Position numbers and translations under genes: made by a program. This document shows positions 21,083 to 32,522 of a DNA stretch of 64,000 nucleotides, piece by piece (position 1 is the stretch's first letter; the number at the start of each line of letters is the position of its first letter). The DNA comes from Lampris incognitus (Eukaryota; Chordata; Actinopteri; Lampriformes; Lampridae): contig NC_079213.1 in the NCBI RefSeq assembly GCF_029633865.1, positions 86,577,793-86,641,792 on the forward strand. Reading direction: 5' to 3'. The notes beneath the pieces are model-generated. The model searched no databases. It was given only the letters and a program-made list of their open reading frames with translations, and was not told where the DNA came from.

Positions 21083-23676
21083 TATGAGGTATTTAATTTC
21101 TATAAATCACTATATTCCTCTTCGTTTTCTGAGTCTGGTTCTATGCAGTTTTTAACAAGGTTAAAGGTCACCTGCCTAGCATTGATCACCCTTTCAAAGA
21201 TTTGTGTGATACAGACGTTCTTATAGAAGAATTGGATCATGTTACTACGATTTTTTAAAAATGTTTTTGGTCAGATATTAGAGAATTATTACTAAATGCA
21301 ATAAAAGACTGCATAGAAAGGCATGAACTGACCCCAGCTATGAAAAAAGGAGTAATAACTTTGATCCCTAAACCGGGGAAAGATAAAAGTATTCTTGATA
21401 ATTTAAGGCCTATCACTTTGCTAAATACAGACTATAAGATTCTGTCAGGAGTGTTAGCTGCCAGACTGAAAGAAGGTATAACACAAATAATTAGTGAAAC
21501 ACAGTCTGGTTTTATCAAGGGAAGATCTATTCACAATAACATCTGTCTGGTTCTGGATCTGCTATATTACAGTGATTTAGTAGTTGAAGATGATGGATTC
21601 TTACTGTTTCTAGATTTTCACAAAGCGTTTGATTCTGTTAAGCACCCTTTCATCTTACAAGCCCTACATCATTTTGGTTTTGGAGAAAGGTTTGTTGGTG
21701 TCATAAGCATGTTATACAAGGATATAAACAGTTGCGTGTCCTTACCTGGTGGTACCTGCCCAAGATTTGGTGTTAAGAGAGGCATTAGACAAGGCTGCGG
21801 CAGCTCCACTTCGTTATTCATTATTGTAGCAGAATTACTTTCCATTCTAATTAAAAATGATAACATTGAGGGCCTAGAGGCCTTGGGTAACAAGTTATTG
21901 ATAAGCCAACTTGTGGATGACACCACACTTTTCTTAAAAAATGCCTCCCAGATCCCCTGGGCCCTTAAATCAGTTGAGCTCTTTACCAAAGAATCAGGTT
22001 TAACTTTGAATATAAGCAAATGTGAACTTCTGGCGATACATGAGCATCATTCTAGCTCTTTATTTGGTGTCCCTGATAAAACTGAGGTTAAATATTTAGG
22101 AATTAACTTAAGTAAAAACCTTGAATCAAGAGAAGAGATGAATGTGCAGAATAATATTACAAAGTGTAAAGCTATATTAAACAGCTGGTTACAGAGGGAC
22201 ATTACTCTGTTTGGGAGGATTCTTCTCACCAAGATGGAGAGTCTCTCTAGATTTATTTATCCTGCTTACTCATTGGCAATTTCATCAAGAATGATTAAAT
22301 CCATTAACCAAACTAATTTCAATTTTATTTGGAAAAACAAGTATCATTATATCAGGAAAAGTGACCTCTTGAAAAGTTATGAAAACGGGGGGTTGAATGC
22401 CATTGATTTTGACATTATGAATGGTATGATTAAACTGAAGTGGCTGAAAGCCTTTGTCATGGATGAGACTGTGTTTTGGCATGCCATCCCTAATGCAATC
22501 TTTAAAAAGCTGGGGGGGATTGCTTTTCTTTTGAACTGTGATTTTGAACTGTCAAAGATGCCGTTACGTTTATCCGCCTTTCATAAACAAGTTTTGCAAT
22601 ATTGGAAACTGTTGTTTAAACACAACTTTACCCCCCATGCAGTTCCAATGTGGAATAATAGATGTGTCCTGTTTAAGGGAAAATCTTTGTTTTTGGAAGA
22701 GTGGTGGAAAAAAGGTATTTGGTCCATTGCACACATCATGGATGACACAGGCAGTCTATTGAATTAGTATAATGAGTTGTGTCTGTGAATGTTCTCATTC
22801 ATCCAGGTCATGGTTATCCAAAGGAATTGAATCAAGTGCAACTGGACTTGATCTTGGTCTTCACGGATATATACCAAGTCCAGTTGCACTTGATTCAATT
22901 CCTTTGGATATAATGAGTTGTGTTTGAAATATAGTTTATTCACCTCTGTAAAGGTCTATGACATGGTAATAGGTACGATCCCAATACAACTCAAGATGAT
23001 GGTCTCACAATGTCTTATTTACTCCTCTGTCAGGCCCACACTTCGCCCCTTAATGATTGACAACTTAAAATTTGTCAACAGAACCTGCAATAATCTCTTT
23101 ATCAGAAACTCTCTGTTGAAGATATGATATCCTAGCCTTTTCAGAAGGAATTATATTTTAGACATGTACTCAAATTTGAAGGCCCATAAAATTAGAAAAC
23201 GATACATTTCATTCCCTATCCCCCCCAAAGCCAAAGAGGTTCACTTCAAGATAATTAATGATATTTACCCCTCCAGTGAATTTATAAGTTTAAAATTTAA
23301 TGTAGACTGTAATTTCTGCCAATTCTGCAAGACAGACATAGAAACAACGGATCATTTATTTTCCCACTGTAACATTACTTATAAGTTTTGGTATAATTTG
23401 TATGTATGGATGAAGTCGAGCATTAGTGCTCTACCGCCATTTTTACTAGTAAGTGTCAAAGTTGGAATGTTTATGGAGGATAGAAATATAGAACTCTTGT
23501 TGAATAATGTAATTATTTTGGCAAAATATTTCATATACAAATGTAAATATTGCAAAACGCATCCCTGTTTAGCAGCCTTTAAAACCGAATTAGCAACTTT
23601 GTCCAAATCTCTAAAATGTAAAAAAAAAACAGAAATGCCCAAAAATTATTCTTTGCATTTGAACAATTTAATGTAA
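21083..23676 (+). pseudogene. L1-type ORF2 reverse transcriptase fragments
   Basis: After a disrupted start (FYEVFNFYKSLYSSSFSE near 21078-21130), the long open part 21340-22767 (475 codons) shows GVITLIPKPGKD, LRPITLLNTDYKI, SETQSGFIKGRSI, DFHKAFDSV and GIRQGCGSSTSLF. The catalytic site reads LVDDTTLF near 21910, where most L1 proteins have FADD, so the usual aromatic-Ala pair is replaced. A TAG stops it at 22767, then the hairpin insertion follows. The frame resumes at 22909 and again at 23164-23676, which carries a knuckle-like CQFCKTDIETTDHLFSHC. The endonuclease domain is absent. Confidence 0.85.
22783..22908. mobile_element. 126-bp Penelope-derived hairpin insertion
   Basis: Flanked by the 15-bp direct repeat TATAATGAGTTGTGT (22768-22782 and 22909-22923). 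Bases 22817-22850 and 22875-22908 form a perfect 34-bp inverted repeat around a 24-base loop. The sequence matches the terminal repeats of the Penelope-like element at 53769-55277, so this is a coding-free derivative consisting only of termini. Confidence 0.9.
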
Positions 23677-23767
23677 TTTAACCCCTAGAATATTGCATTG
23701 TCCTATTTTTTTTAAATTTTATCTCTTTTTAATTTTCCTTTTCTGTTTCCTTGTTTTGTTCTGGCTC

Positions 23768-25078
23768 ACATCAAAAACATTATCCCCCCCACATTCGACC
23801 CACATCAGTTCGCCTACCGTCCCAAAAGGTCTACTGAGGATGCCATTGCCATTGCCCTACACATTGCTCTGACCCACCTTGAACTTAACAACACATACAT
23901 CCGGATGCTGTTTATAGATTACAGCTCTGCCTTCAACACTATCATCCCCACCAAACTAACCACCAAACTCCTCTCCCTTGGCCTCAACCCCTCCCTCTGT
24001 AACTGGATCCTGGACTTCCTGACCAACAGACCTCAGTCTGTTAGGTTAGGTGACCACTCCTCCTCCACCCTTACCCTCAGCACAGGTGCCCCTCAAGGCT
24101 GTGTTCTGAGCCCCCTCCTTTTCTCCCTCTTCACCCACGACTGCCTGCCAACTCACCCCTCAAATGTTATAGTTCAATTTGCAGATGACACCACAGTCAT
24201 TGGCCGTATCACCAACAATGACGAGATGGCCTACAGAGACGAGATTGAGCACCTCACATCATGGTGTACTACCAACAATTTTGTCCTTAATTTGCAGAAG
24301 ACAAAGGAGCTGATTGTGGACTTCAGGAGGTCTAGAAGCTGCAGCCACTCCCCCATACACATCAATGGGGTGGAAGTGGAGCGTGTTTCCATCTTTAAAT
24401 TCCTTGGAGTCCACATCAGCGAGGACCTTTCGTGGACATTAAACACCCAGGCCCTTGTGAAAAAGGTCCAACAGCGCCTGCATTTCCTGAGGAGGCTGAG
24501 GAGCGCCCATCTACCCCCCAAAATTCTCACCAACTTCTACCACTGCACCATAGAGAGCATCCTGACCAGCTGCATCTCAGTGTGGTACGGCAACTGCACC
24601 TCAGTAGACCAGAAAGCTCTGCAGCGGATCGTCAAGGCGGCCCAGCATATCACCGGTACCCAGCTCCCAGCCATAAGACATTTATCACAAACGCTGCCTT
24701 CGAAAGGGTCTGAGCATCAGCAGAGATCCCACCCACCCCAACCATGGACTGTTCTCCCCCCTGCGCTCTGGGAGGCGCTACAGGAGCCTCAGAGCCCGCA
24801 CTACCAGGCTCAAAAACAGCTTCTTTCCACAAGCTGTTGCCCTCCTGAACCTGGCTACCCACTGAATGTCTGTAGACATTTTTAAATATTTTGTACTCCA
24901 GCTCTTTTTTAACTTATTTGTAGCTTTTGGTCTTCAAGTGTGTATATCTTATACTGTGTTTGCTGTGTGTGTCTGTCTTGCACTGTTTGGTGAAGCCACA
25001 GCCCTCATTTCATTTTTAACATGTGCCTGCACATTGTTTTTAATGACAATAAAATTGAATTGAATTGAATTGTTGTCA
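23768..25078 (+). mobile_element. Rex-like (Jockey superfamily) LINE, 5'-truncated
   Basis: Begins within the reverse transcriptase coding region and ends in an ATTGAATTGAATTG tail after AATAAA. Its left end matches that of the deleted copy at 6938-7513. The clade (Rex1, L2 or CR1-like) is inferred from protein style only. Confidence 0.85.
23770..24885 (+). pseudogene. Partial LINE reverse transcriptase
   Basis: The frame from 23770 reads [20 protein letters not shown], then [31 protein letters not shown] and the catalytic FADDTTVIG near 24178. The C-terminal part continues through [13 protein letters not shown] and [14 protein letters not shown], where a frameshift (near 24675) converts the expected LRR-type tail into an out-of-frame end. 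The N-terminal endonuclease and finger regions are missing, so the product could not retrotranspose alone. Confidence 0.85.
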
Positions 25079-25184
25079 TTGTCTTTGACATGTTTGATGT
25101 ACTGTTCTTAGCCTACTCTGTTGTTTTAGAGTATACTGGCTTTGTTTGATGTGTTTGTATATCTGTAGTCTTGATTAAAAAAAA
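25079..25184. other. Short unclassified spacer
   Basis: AT-rich sequence between the LINE tail and the gypsy element; it ends at the gypsy target duplication. Confidence 0.5.
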
Positions 25185-25193
25185 CTATGTGTT

Positions 25194-27822
25194 ATGTCTG
25201 CACACATCGACAGTGCTGCATTTGATTTGGTGCTGTTCTATTGTGCTGGGATCGATTGGTGGGGCCTGCGTGTCTGCGTCGATCTACGTGCAGTAAATAA
25301 GGCAGTGGTCCCTGATAAGTATCCACTGCCCACCTCAGAAGAACTCACTGCTCAGTTCTATGGCTCTGAGGTGTTCTCCAAGCTCGACCTCAGACAGGGG
25401 TACTTACAGGTGCCCCTCCACCCCAGCAGCCGAAACCTCACAGCCTTTGTGACACATGCAGGAGTGTTTCGCTACACCAGGATGCCTTTCGGTCTCAGCT
25501 CCGCCCCTAGCTGCTTCCAGAAAATCATGGTCTCCGTGCTGGCTGGCATACTGGGCGTGGCCATTTATCTGGACGATATAGTGGTACACGGGCCCACCAG
25601 TGAAATCCACGACAAGCGCCTCAACGTGGTCTTCGCAGCCCTGTCCAAGCACAAGCTAACTCTCAATGCTGAGAAATGTGTCCTCTCTGTGCCAGCCATC
25701 GACTTCGTGGGGTTCCGGCTGTCAGCGAGCGGTGTAACTCCACTACAATCCAACGTGGACGCCATTCAGGCCATCCCTGAGCCCAGCTCGGCCGCCCAGG
25801 TCACCTCCTTCCTGGGTATGACAAGTTACTACCTGAGGTTTCTTCCCCAGTACTCTGCGACCACAGCCCCCCTGCGCCAGCTGCTGCGTAAGGACGAGCC
25901 ATGGGTGTGGTCAAAGGCATGCAGTGACGCTGTGCGTGATCTCAAGACTCAACTGACTTCACCACCAGTGTTGGCTCACTTCGACATCTCCAGCTCCACC
26001 TTTGTGACCTGTGACACATCAGCCACAGTGATAGGGGCTGTGCCGTCTCAAACCCAGAACGGTGTGGAGAAGCCCATCGCCTTCGCCTCCCGTGCCCTCA
26101 ACCTTACCGAGCAGCGGTACTCCGTGGGTGAGCGTGAGGCGTTAGCCTGTATCTGGGCTTGTGAAAGGTGGCACCTCTACCTCTATGGCTGCTCCTTCAC
26201 CCTCAGGACAGATCCCCAGGCCCTGACAGCGCTGCTGTCCACATCTGGGACAGGCCACAAACCCCTGAGGCTGCACCGCTGGTCTGACCGCCTCCGCCAG
26301 TACAACTTCAGCCTGCAGTTCACCCCAGGCAGAGACAATGTTGTCGCCGACCTGCTCTCTCGCTCTGTCTCCACCCCAGCTCCACAGACGGACACTGACT
26401 GTGTGGAAAAGGACATTGTCCAAATGCTACACACACCCCTCCAGGCCACTGTCTCTCTGCAGGAGCTGAGGGCAGCCTCCGAACAGGACCCTGTCCTCTC
26501 CCAGCTCCGCACCTACATCCAGAACGGCTGGCCTCACAAGGTCCCAGAGGAGCTGGCTGCGTTCGCCCGAGTCAGACAGGAGCTCTCCTGCTGGAACGAC
26601 ACCTGCGTGGCATGTGGGTTTTGCACAGTGGTCCCAGCTGCTCTCCGTGCACGTGTTTTGAATACGGCGCATGAAGGCCACCTGGGCATTGTGAAACTGA
26701 ACCAGCGCTGCCAAGACCTGGTGTGGTGGCCGGGGATAGACAGAGATATTGAGGCTCTGGTGAAGGACTGTTCTGCCTGCCTTGTGAGTGGCAAGACTGG
26801 CCACCAGGCTCCCCCACCCCTGCAACCTCTCGCCTGGCCCTCTCAGCCCTGGGAACACCTGCAGTTGGACATTTGTGGTGAGATCCATGGAGTTCCCCAC
26901 CACCAACGCTTCATGGTGGTCGCCTACGATCTACACTCAAAATGGCCTGAACTCACCACTTCCGGCATTGTGACCTCACAGACCATCATCTCTTTTCTCT
27001 CGCTGGGGCCTCCCAAAGACCATCACCACTGACAACGGCCCTCAGCTGGTCTCTGCTGAGTTCACTGCTTATCTCGAAAGCAAGGGCATCCGTCATATAC
27101 GCACTGCGTACTACCACCCCCAGGCCAATGGCGGCGTTGAACGTTTTCACCAGTCACTGAAGAACGGCCTCAGAGCACACATGGCCCAAGGGTGCTCTTT
27201 CACGCAGGCCATCCGTCACACTCTGCTGCACTATCGGGCCACACAGCACTCGACCACAGGCGTCTCCCCAGCCTCTCTCATGCTAGGCCGGGAACTGTGC
27301 ATGCCCCTTGACAGGCTCCGCCCCTCCACACCTCAGGCACCTCCCTCTGGGGTCAGAGCCTCAGTCACTCGTCAGCAGACGCAGATGAAGCAACGGTTTG
27401 ACCAGTCAAAACGAACCAGGGTGCCAGACATCAATGTGTCAGACTGGGTCAGGGTCCGCAGGCCCCACAGGGACAATAAAATGGCTTCATACTGGTCCTC
27501 TCCTCTCCAAGTCACCCGTCAGCTGGGCCCAGCCACTTACCTCCTCAGCGATGGCACTCGGTGGCACTCCAGTCGTCTACGGAAGGTGTCAGCTCCGCCA
27601 CACACAGCTGGTGACACAACCATAGCCATTCCCTCAGCATGGCGAGACGCCCCGGGGCTTCATGCAGCTCCTACACGGGCCCCAGACATTTCTGGGCCTC
27701 AGCTTCCCCTGCCTTCTCCCTCCCCACCTCGGCCTGCCCAGCCTCAGGCCGCCCCGCGACCTGTTCGCACACGTTTACGCCCTGGCCACCTAGAGGACTT
27801 TGTGTCAACCTTTCATGTTTGA
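25194..27822 (+). pseudogene. Gypsy pol: reverse transcriptase, RNase H, integrase with frameshift
   Basis: The open frame 25194-27032 starts inside the LTR remnant and runs straight into reverse transcriptase: LRVCVDLRAVNKAV, FSKLDLRQGYLQVPL, RMPFGLSSAPSCFQ, catalytic YLDDIVVHG near 25567. RNase H follows (FVTCDTSATVIGAV, then YSVGEREALACIWACERW) and the integrase zinc region (HEGHLGIVKLNQRC, CSACLVSGKTG). A one-base frameshift near 26997 separates the catalytic core, which resumes as TTDNGPQLVS and PQANGGVERFHQ, then runs to a stop at 27822. Without the frameshift the integrase would be complete. The family copies its RNA and integrates the cDNA. Confidence 0.9.
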
Positions 27823-27844
27823 AATCCTGCTGGGGGGGGGGGGA

Positions 27845-28044
27845 TGTTATGTCTGCACACATCGACAGTGCTGCATTTGATTTGGTGCTGTTCTATTGTG
27901 CTGGGATCGATTGGTGATGCCTGCGGGCTCTGGGTTGTTTGATCGGGTCTGCCTTTGATGCTGTGTCAGTCTAAATAAAGAATGCCACGGAGAGGTTGTG
28001 TCGAGCGACAGCGCTGTGTCCTGAAGTGATTTAAAAATACAATA
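27845..28044 (+). repeat. Gypsy 3' LTR (200 bp)
   Basis: Starts TGTTATG after the purine tract, holds the polyadenylation signal AATAAA near 27975 and ends at the CTATG duplication. Confidence 0.85.
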
Positions 28045-28319
28045 CTATGCTTACCTTGCGCCTGCGTAAACCAACAATAACAATATGGCACTTGCGTAGA
28101 ATAAATCGGGTTTCCGATTCGGATTGGGCAGTTACAGTCCCTCCCAAAGGGACTTCGCCCAAAAGGTTTCCAATGGGAATTTAGACAGAACTGGGCGTTT
28201 GCCACAAGGATTTCTAACTCACCGCTACTCGTGCGCGTAATCGCATGATCAGTGTGGAGGATTAGGTAAAGTCACATGACGGACCATGTGTTCAAGCCAA
28301 ATTAGGTAGAGGAAGCTGC

Positions 28320-28457
<138 letters not shown>

Positions 28458-28503
28458 TATCAGGGCAAATCAGCAATAAACAACAAAACAAAAGAATATA
28501 TAT

Positions 28504-28664
28504 AGTAGCAAATTCGGGGGGCAACCACAGGAACTGCCGCGGCCGCGACGCGAGCCTGTATCGCCCGCACCGCAGGAGACATCGCTAACCGCTCGACTAA
28601 AGGGTGAGATCCATCAGGCCCGTCAGCCAGCGGCCAACGTGTCTACTTGTCCATGCACGTTACA
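28504..28664 (-). mobile_element. Solo LTR of the small tRNA-like LTR element
   Basis: Reverse complement of the 157-bp LTRs at 50407-50563 and 50681-50837, more diverged. Read on the minus strand it starts TGTAACGTGCATGGA and keeps the A-box-like TAGTCGAGCGG, while the B-box-like part is degraded (GGCTCGCGTCG). It sits in an AT-repeat that is uninterrupted in the other copy of repeat R. Confidence 0.75.
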
Positions 28665-28806
28665 CTATATAAGAACATCTCAATATTTCAGTTTCAAATA
28701 CATAAAGAAAAAAACTGCACATGATGTTGGGCAAAGTACCCAGATGACCAAATCAGAGACAATTACAGGAAAGAGAAGTCCAGTTCCCCATTTAAACTCA
28801 GATTTC

Positions 28807-28986
28807 GTTAGCAGTACTCATCAGTAGGATCCCCAAACTGAAGAGCCCCAGAGGGAAATCTTTTTATACTCGAGCAGCACTCTGTGCAAACTGTTTTTTT
28901 GATTACAGCACCTGTACATTTCCCCATAAAAATCTCATACAGTCAATACAGTCATAGTATAATCTATATATAAAGTGGTCTATCTC
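28807..28986. other. No gene seen
   Basis: Unclassified short AT-rich sequence between repeat R and the SINE. Confidence 0.45.
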
Positions 28987-29172
28987 GGGCGTCCGGGTAG
29001 CATGGCGGTCTGTTCTGATGCCTATCAACACGGGGATCGTCGGTTCGAATCCCCGTGTTACCTCCGGCTTGGTCGGGCGTCCCTACAGACACAATTGGCC
29101 GTTTCTGCGGGTGGGAAGCTAGATGTGGGTATGTGTCATGCTTGCTGCGCTAGCGCCTCGTTTGGTCCGGTC
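28987..29172 (+). mobile_element. tRNA-derived SINE, 3'-truncated copy (family A)
   Basis: Keeps the tRNA-like head with GGTTCGAATCC at about 29042-29052 and the CCCTACAGACACAATTGG body, then stops near GCGCCTCGTTTGGTCC. It lacks the second half seen in the copies at 9.4 and 13.3 kb. Confidence 0.85.
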
Positions 29173-30959
29173 CAACCATCTCAATAAAGATGTGGTTACT
29201 AACCAGATAACTATGTGGATTTGTCATCCATCCAAAAACCAAGTCCTTAACAGTTCTGCCAAATGCAACTGAATACAAATATTGTGGGTTTTTTGTTTTT
29301 TTTTTTGGCTGCAGTACCATTTCTTGTCATTGTGACACCAGATAATGAGTGAATGGGGGCTGAGATGAAGAAAACCGTGGCCTTTATGAATGTGAAAGTA
29401 TGAATGTTATCATTGCCAAGTGAAGCAGAAGGGAATAAGCTGTCTCTGCATGTGCAATGGTTGAAACTTGGTTTTTGATCAGCTGAATTGCAGTTACTTC
29501 AGGGCTATTTAAATCCAATAGGAGTGTTTCATGAAATCAATGGAAAACTGTTCTGTGTCTCAAGACATTCTGCTTTCTAATATGACCAAAAGGTGCCATT
29601 TCGTGAATGTGACCAAACAGCTCTGCGGAATCGAACCAGACTTTTCATACATTCTGGCTCCAAACTTCAAAATTTATCAACCACATCTAATGCAAATATC
29701 AAAATATCATCATTGTCAAAAACCTTAATGTGAAGTTTAAGTCAAGGGTGTAATTGTGTAGTTAATCGCATGGATTCAAGGTTCAGAGAAGAGCTATTTT
29801 TCCAACCTCTTGCAATCTGATATCACCTGCAGGCGCACTCCTTTTTCATTCACAAGGAAATTTCTTTTTGAAACGTTCTTTGAGGTTGATTGCTCAAGCT
29901 GTTCGATCTGCAGATTTCAAACACTGGTATGTGACATCGTAAATAATGATCCCCTAAAGGTTAATGGGAACTTACAAAATGGAGGGTAAAACACAACTGC
30001 AAAGAGTATCTTTCTCAGAGAAAGAGGCTCTCAGATGGGTGTCAGACCAGCGGGTCTTATGACGTTCCTGACACATTGGCCAACACTTGCAGACGCTGTT
30101 AGCTCTTTTCCTCAGAATTTCAGTGCTTTATCTGCTGCACCTTCAGTCACTTTAAAAAGTGGATGTAAAAGGGGGACTAAAATACTCCTGGAGATTAGTC
30201 AGGAACCGTAGCACAGATTTACACAACAGTTAAATATTGAGCAATAGTAGGCCTCATAAAACAACAGGGCTTCAAGTCAGAACTCCTCTTAGACAGCAGT
30301 AGGTAATTTGATGGTCTCTCGCTTTGTCATTCTGCCCACACAATGCACACATGTTCTTGTCTGAACAGGGTAAAAGCATTGCAAAATTTGTAGCTTATTA
30401 CAGTGCCAATAAGTGAAGTGGAACTCAACATGTGTGTAGACACTGGCAGTTATTTGTGCTAAAGGGAAAGTAATAGGAAACCTTTTTTTCCTTTTTTTTT
30501 TTAACGGGATACTTACTGGGTACTTGCATTTTTGAAGGATTAGTTCTTTTTGGGCAGTTTTTGTCCTTCCTTGGCTGGACAAACAGGAAATATGGTGTTC
30601 AGAGTTGGATATTGGAATCATTTACATGATCTGAGCTTGAACGCAGAACACTGTGCTTGTAAAGTTGGCTTAAGGGCTGACTCACCAAGACATACTAACA
30701 ACTGATAGTCTAAACTAAAGACCACAAGAAGTTTTGAGTGTTTCACCACATCCGAGCACTGTCGATGTTATTTCCCATACTGACATTCAACCTTTAACAC
30801 CATTTAGGAACAGGAACACTTTGTCATTTCACCTCATGTACTTGCGCACATGAAATGAAATGCTGTTTCCCCCAGTGCACAGCAGTACAACACAGAGACA
30901 AAAACACATTCAAGAACGCACACATTAAAACTGACACATATATCCAATCCAAAAAAAAA
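29173..30959. other. About 1.8 kb without recognised genes
   Basis: Ordinary AT-rich single-copy-looking sequence. Short open frames on both strands lack recognisable motifs and I found no matching splice pairs. Confidence 0.5.
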
Positions 30960-30979
30960 AAATCACTGTCTAAGGGACC

Positions 30980-31468
30980 AATCGCCAGCCAGGATGACTG
31001 TCGGAACCGCCGGTCTGCATGGGCTAGCAGTTAGCCTAGCCTGCCCCAATTACACGTTTTGTCAGACCGCTCCTCCTCGGGCGCAGCTCCAGGCAGGGGC
31101 CATGGTCCCTGTGGCAGACCAAGCCCTCCCAGCCGATCCAGTGCCAGCTTCCCAGCCAGACACCCTTGACACACCTCCCCGCACAACACACGACGACACC
31201 AAAGGCACCAGTCAACGCCAGATGAGGCCACCGCCAGATTGCCCTCGGTGTTATCGGAACTGCCCGTCTGCTTGGGCTAGCAGTTAGCTTAGCTTGCCCC
31301 GCTTCTGTGTCCTGTCAGACCACCCTCAGTGTTACCTCCTCTGGTGCAGCTCTGGGCAAGGCCGCGGTCCCTGGGCCCACAGCGCAGCAGACTAAGCTCT
31401 CGCAGCCGATCCAGCACCAGCTCTCCTAGCCAACAAACGAAGACAAAAATTTAGACGCAGACGCAGAC
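30980..31468. repeat. Diverged tandem repeat (two units of about 245 bp)
   Basis: GGGCTAGCAGTTAGC with flanking sequence occurs at 31019 and at 31272, and GCAGCTC plus GCCGATCCAG-type segments recur in the same order. A related flank continues at 51988 on the other side of the large hAT insertion. Confidence 0.6.
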
Positions 31469-31814
31469 CAGTGTTTCCCAACCAGGGGTCGTACCCCTAG
31501 TGGTACGTGGGTGGTCCCCAGGGGGTACGTGAAAAGATTTTAAAAATGAGAGAAAAAAAAAACCATTTCAAAACTGTACAGGAAAACTGTAGCCAAATAA
31601 TGAATAATGTACAATCTGTAATAATGTAACCAAAATTGGGACAATAAAAATTAAGTAAGAATTTGCTGGCTATATTATTATTGGCTATGTAATGCGCGAC
31701 AGTTTCCCACCGGACTTTGTCAGTCGTCACTCCGCCCACGAGCGCATAGTCATGTGCTGTGTTTCTTGCTAGCTAGCAAAATATCAAGCCTCTTTCAAAG
31801 TTTCAGTTAACGTT

Positions 31815-32413
31815 ATGGATAAATGGCTGAGTCGAGCGGGTTCATCCAGCAAGAACAGCACAGCTGATAATGCTGAATCGGGAGAACCTGTTCAGAAGAA
31901 AACGAAAACGGAGAAGGTAAAGCATCGTCAGTTTGGTGAACAATATGTGCGCTCTGGATTTACTGCCACAACTACAGCGCTGCCGCAGCCAATGTGTTCC
32001 CTCTGTGGCGACGCGCTTTCGAATAATACCATGAAACCGTCCCATTTACATTGCCACCTCAGTACTAAGCATCTCTCCTGTGTGGGTAAACCGAGTTTTT
32101 CCATCAAAAGCTGTCTCGATTTAAGAGAAGATAAGAAAAACCAAAAAAAGTGACATCGGCCTCAACCAAGGCTTTGGAGGCATCATATGCTTGTGTCGCT
32201 ACTCGTGGCTAAATCAAAAACGCCATTTACCATAGCCAAAGAGCTAATCTTGCCTGCTGCTGTCATACTTGCAAAAACAATGATCGATAAGAAAGCAGCT
32301 GACGTCCTGAAGAAAGTGCGTTGTCAAATAATACTGTATGCCATCAGATCGACGACATGGGAATTGACATTATTGACCAAGTGTTGGAGAAATAGGGCTC
32401 CCCTGCATTTCTA
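31815..32413 (+). pseudogene. N-terminal part of the ZBED5-like hAT transposase
   Basis: Starts MDKWLSRAGSSSKNST and carries a BED-type zinc finger (CSLCGDALSNNTMKPSHLHC, then HLSTKH). A stop at 32151 and a frameshift follow, then decayed frames with SYACVATRG and DDMGIDIIDQVLEK. This matches transposases related to host ZBED5-like genes; here it is clearly a dead transposon copy. The central DDE part that should follow is absent, and a THAP element begins instead. Confidence 0.85.
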
Positions 32414-32522
32414 AAAATAGAACAGGCTTGAGTGCGCATTGAATCATGGGATTGGTTTGCGGACAAACTGCTCTTCGTTTCGTAGTGTGCGAAAGTGGTC
32501 TTGCAGAAGAGTTGTGTTTACG

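Larger units (their letters stand above)
21083..23765 (+). mobile_element. L1/Tx1-like LINE, 5'-truncated and broken
   Basis: Only the reverse transcriptase and C-terminal part of ORF2 remain. The element starts at the junction with repeat R and ends in a T-rich stretch near 23765. It is split by a 126-bp Penelope-derived hairpin at 22783-22908. Confidence 0.85.
25190..28044 (+). mobile_element. Ty3/gypsy retrotransposon with internal deletion
   Basis: The 3' LTR is 27845-28044 (200 bp; TGTTATG start, AATAAA inside). Only its first 71 bases remain at the 5' end (25190-25260), identical to 27845-27915. CTATG flanks both ends (25185-25189, 28045-28049) as a 5-bp target duplication. A G-rich polypurine tract (about 27830-27844) precedes the 3' LTR. 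The rest of the 5' LTR, primer site, gag, protease and the start of reverse transcriptase are gone. Confidence 0.9.

Noticed and set aside
30994-31287. 97-codon frame in the GC-rich repeat
   Set aside because: Lies in a diverged tandem repeat; the second unit does not keep the frame and no motif is visible.
31815-32153. Host ZBED5 gene
   Set aside because: Stops, frameshifts, terminal repeats and a target duplication show a transposon copy.
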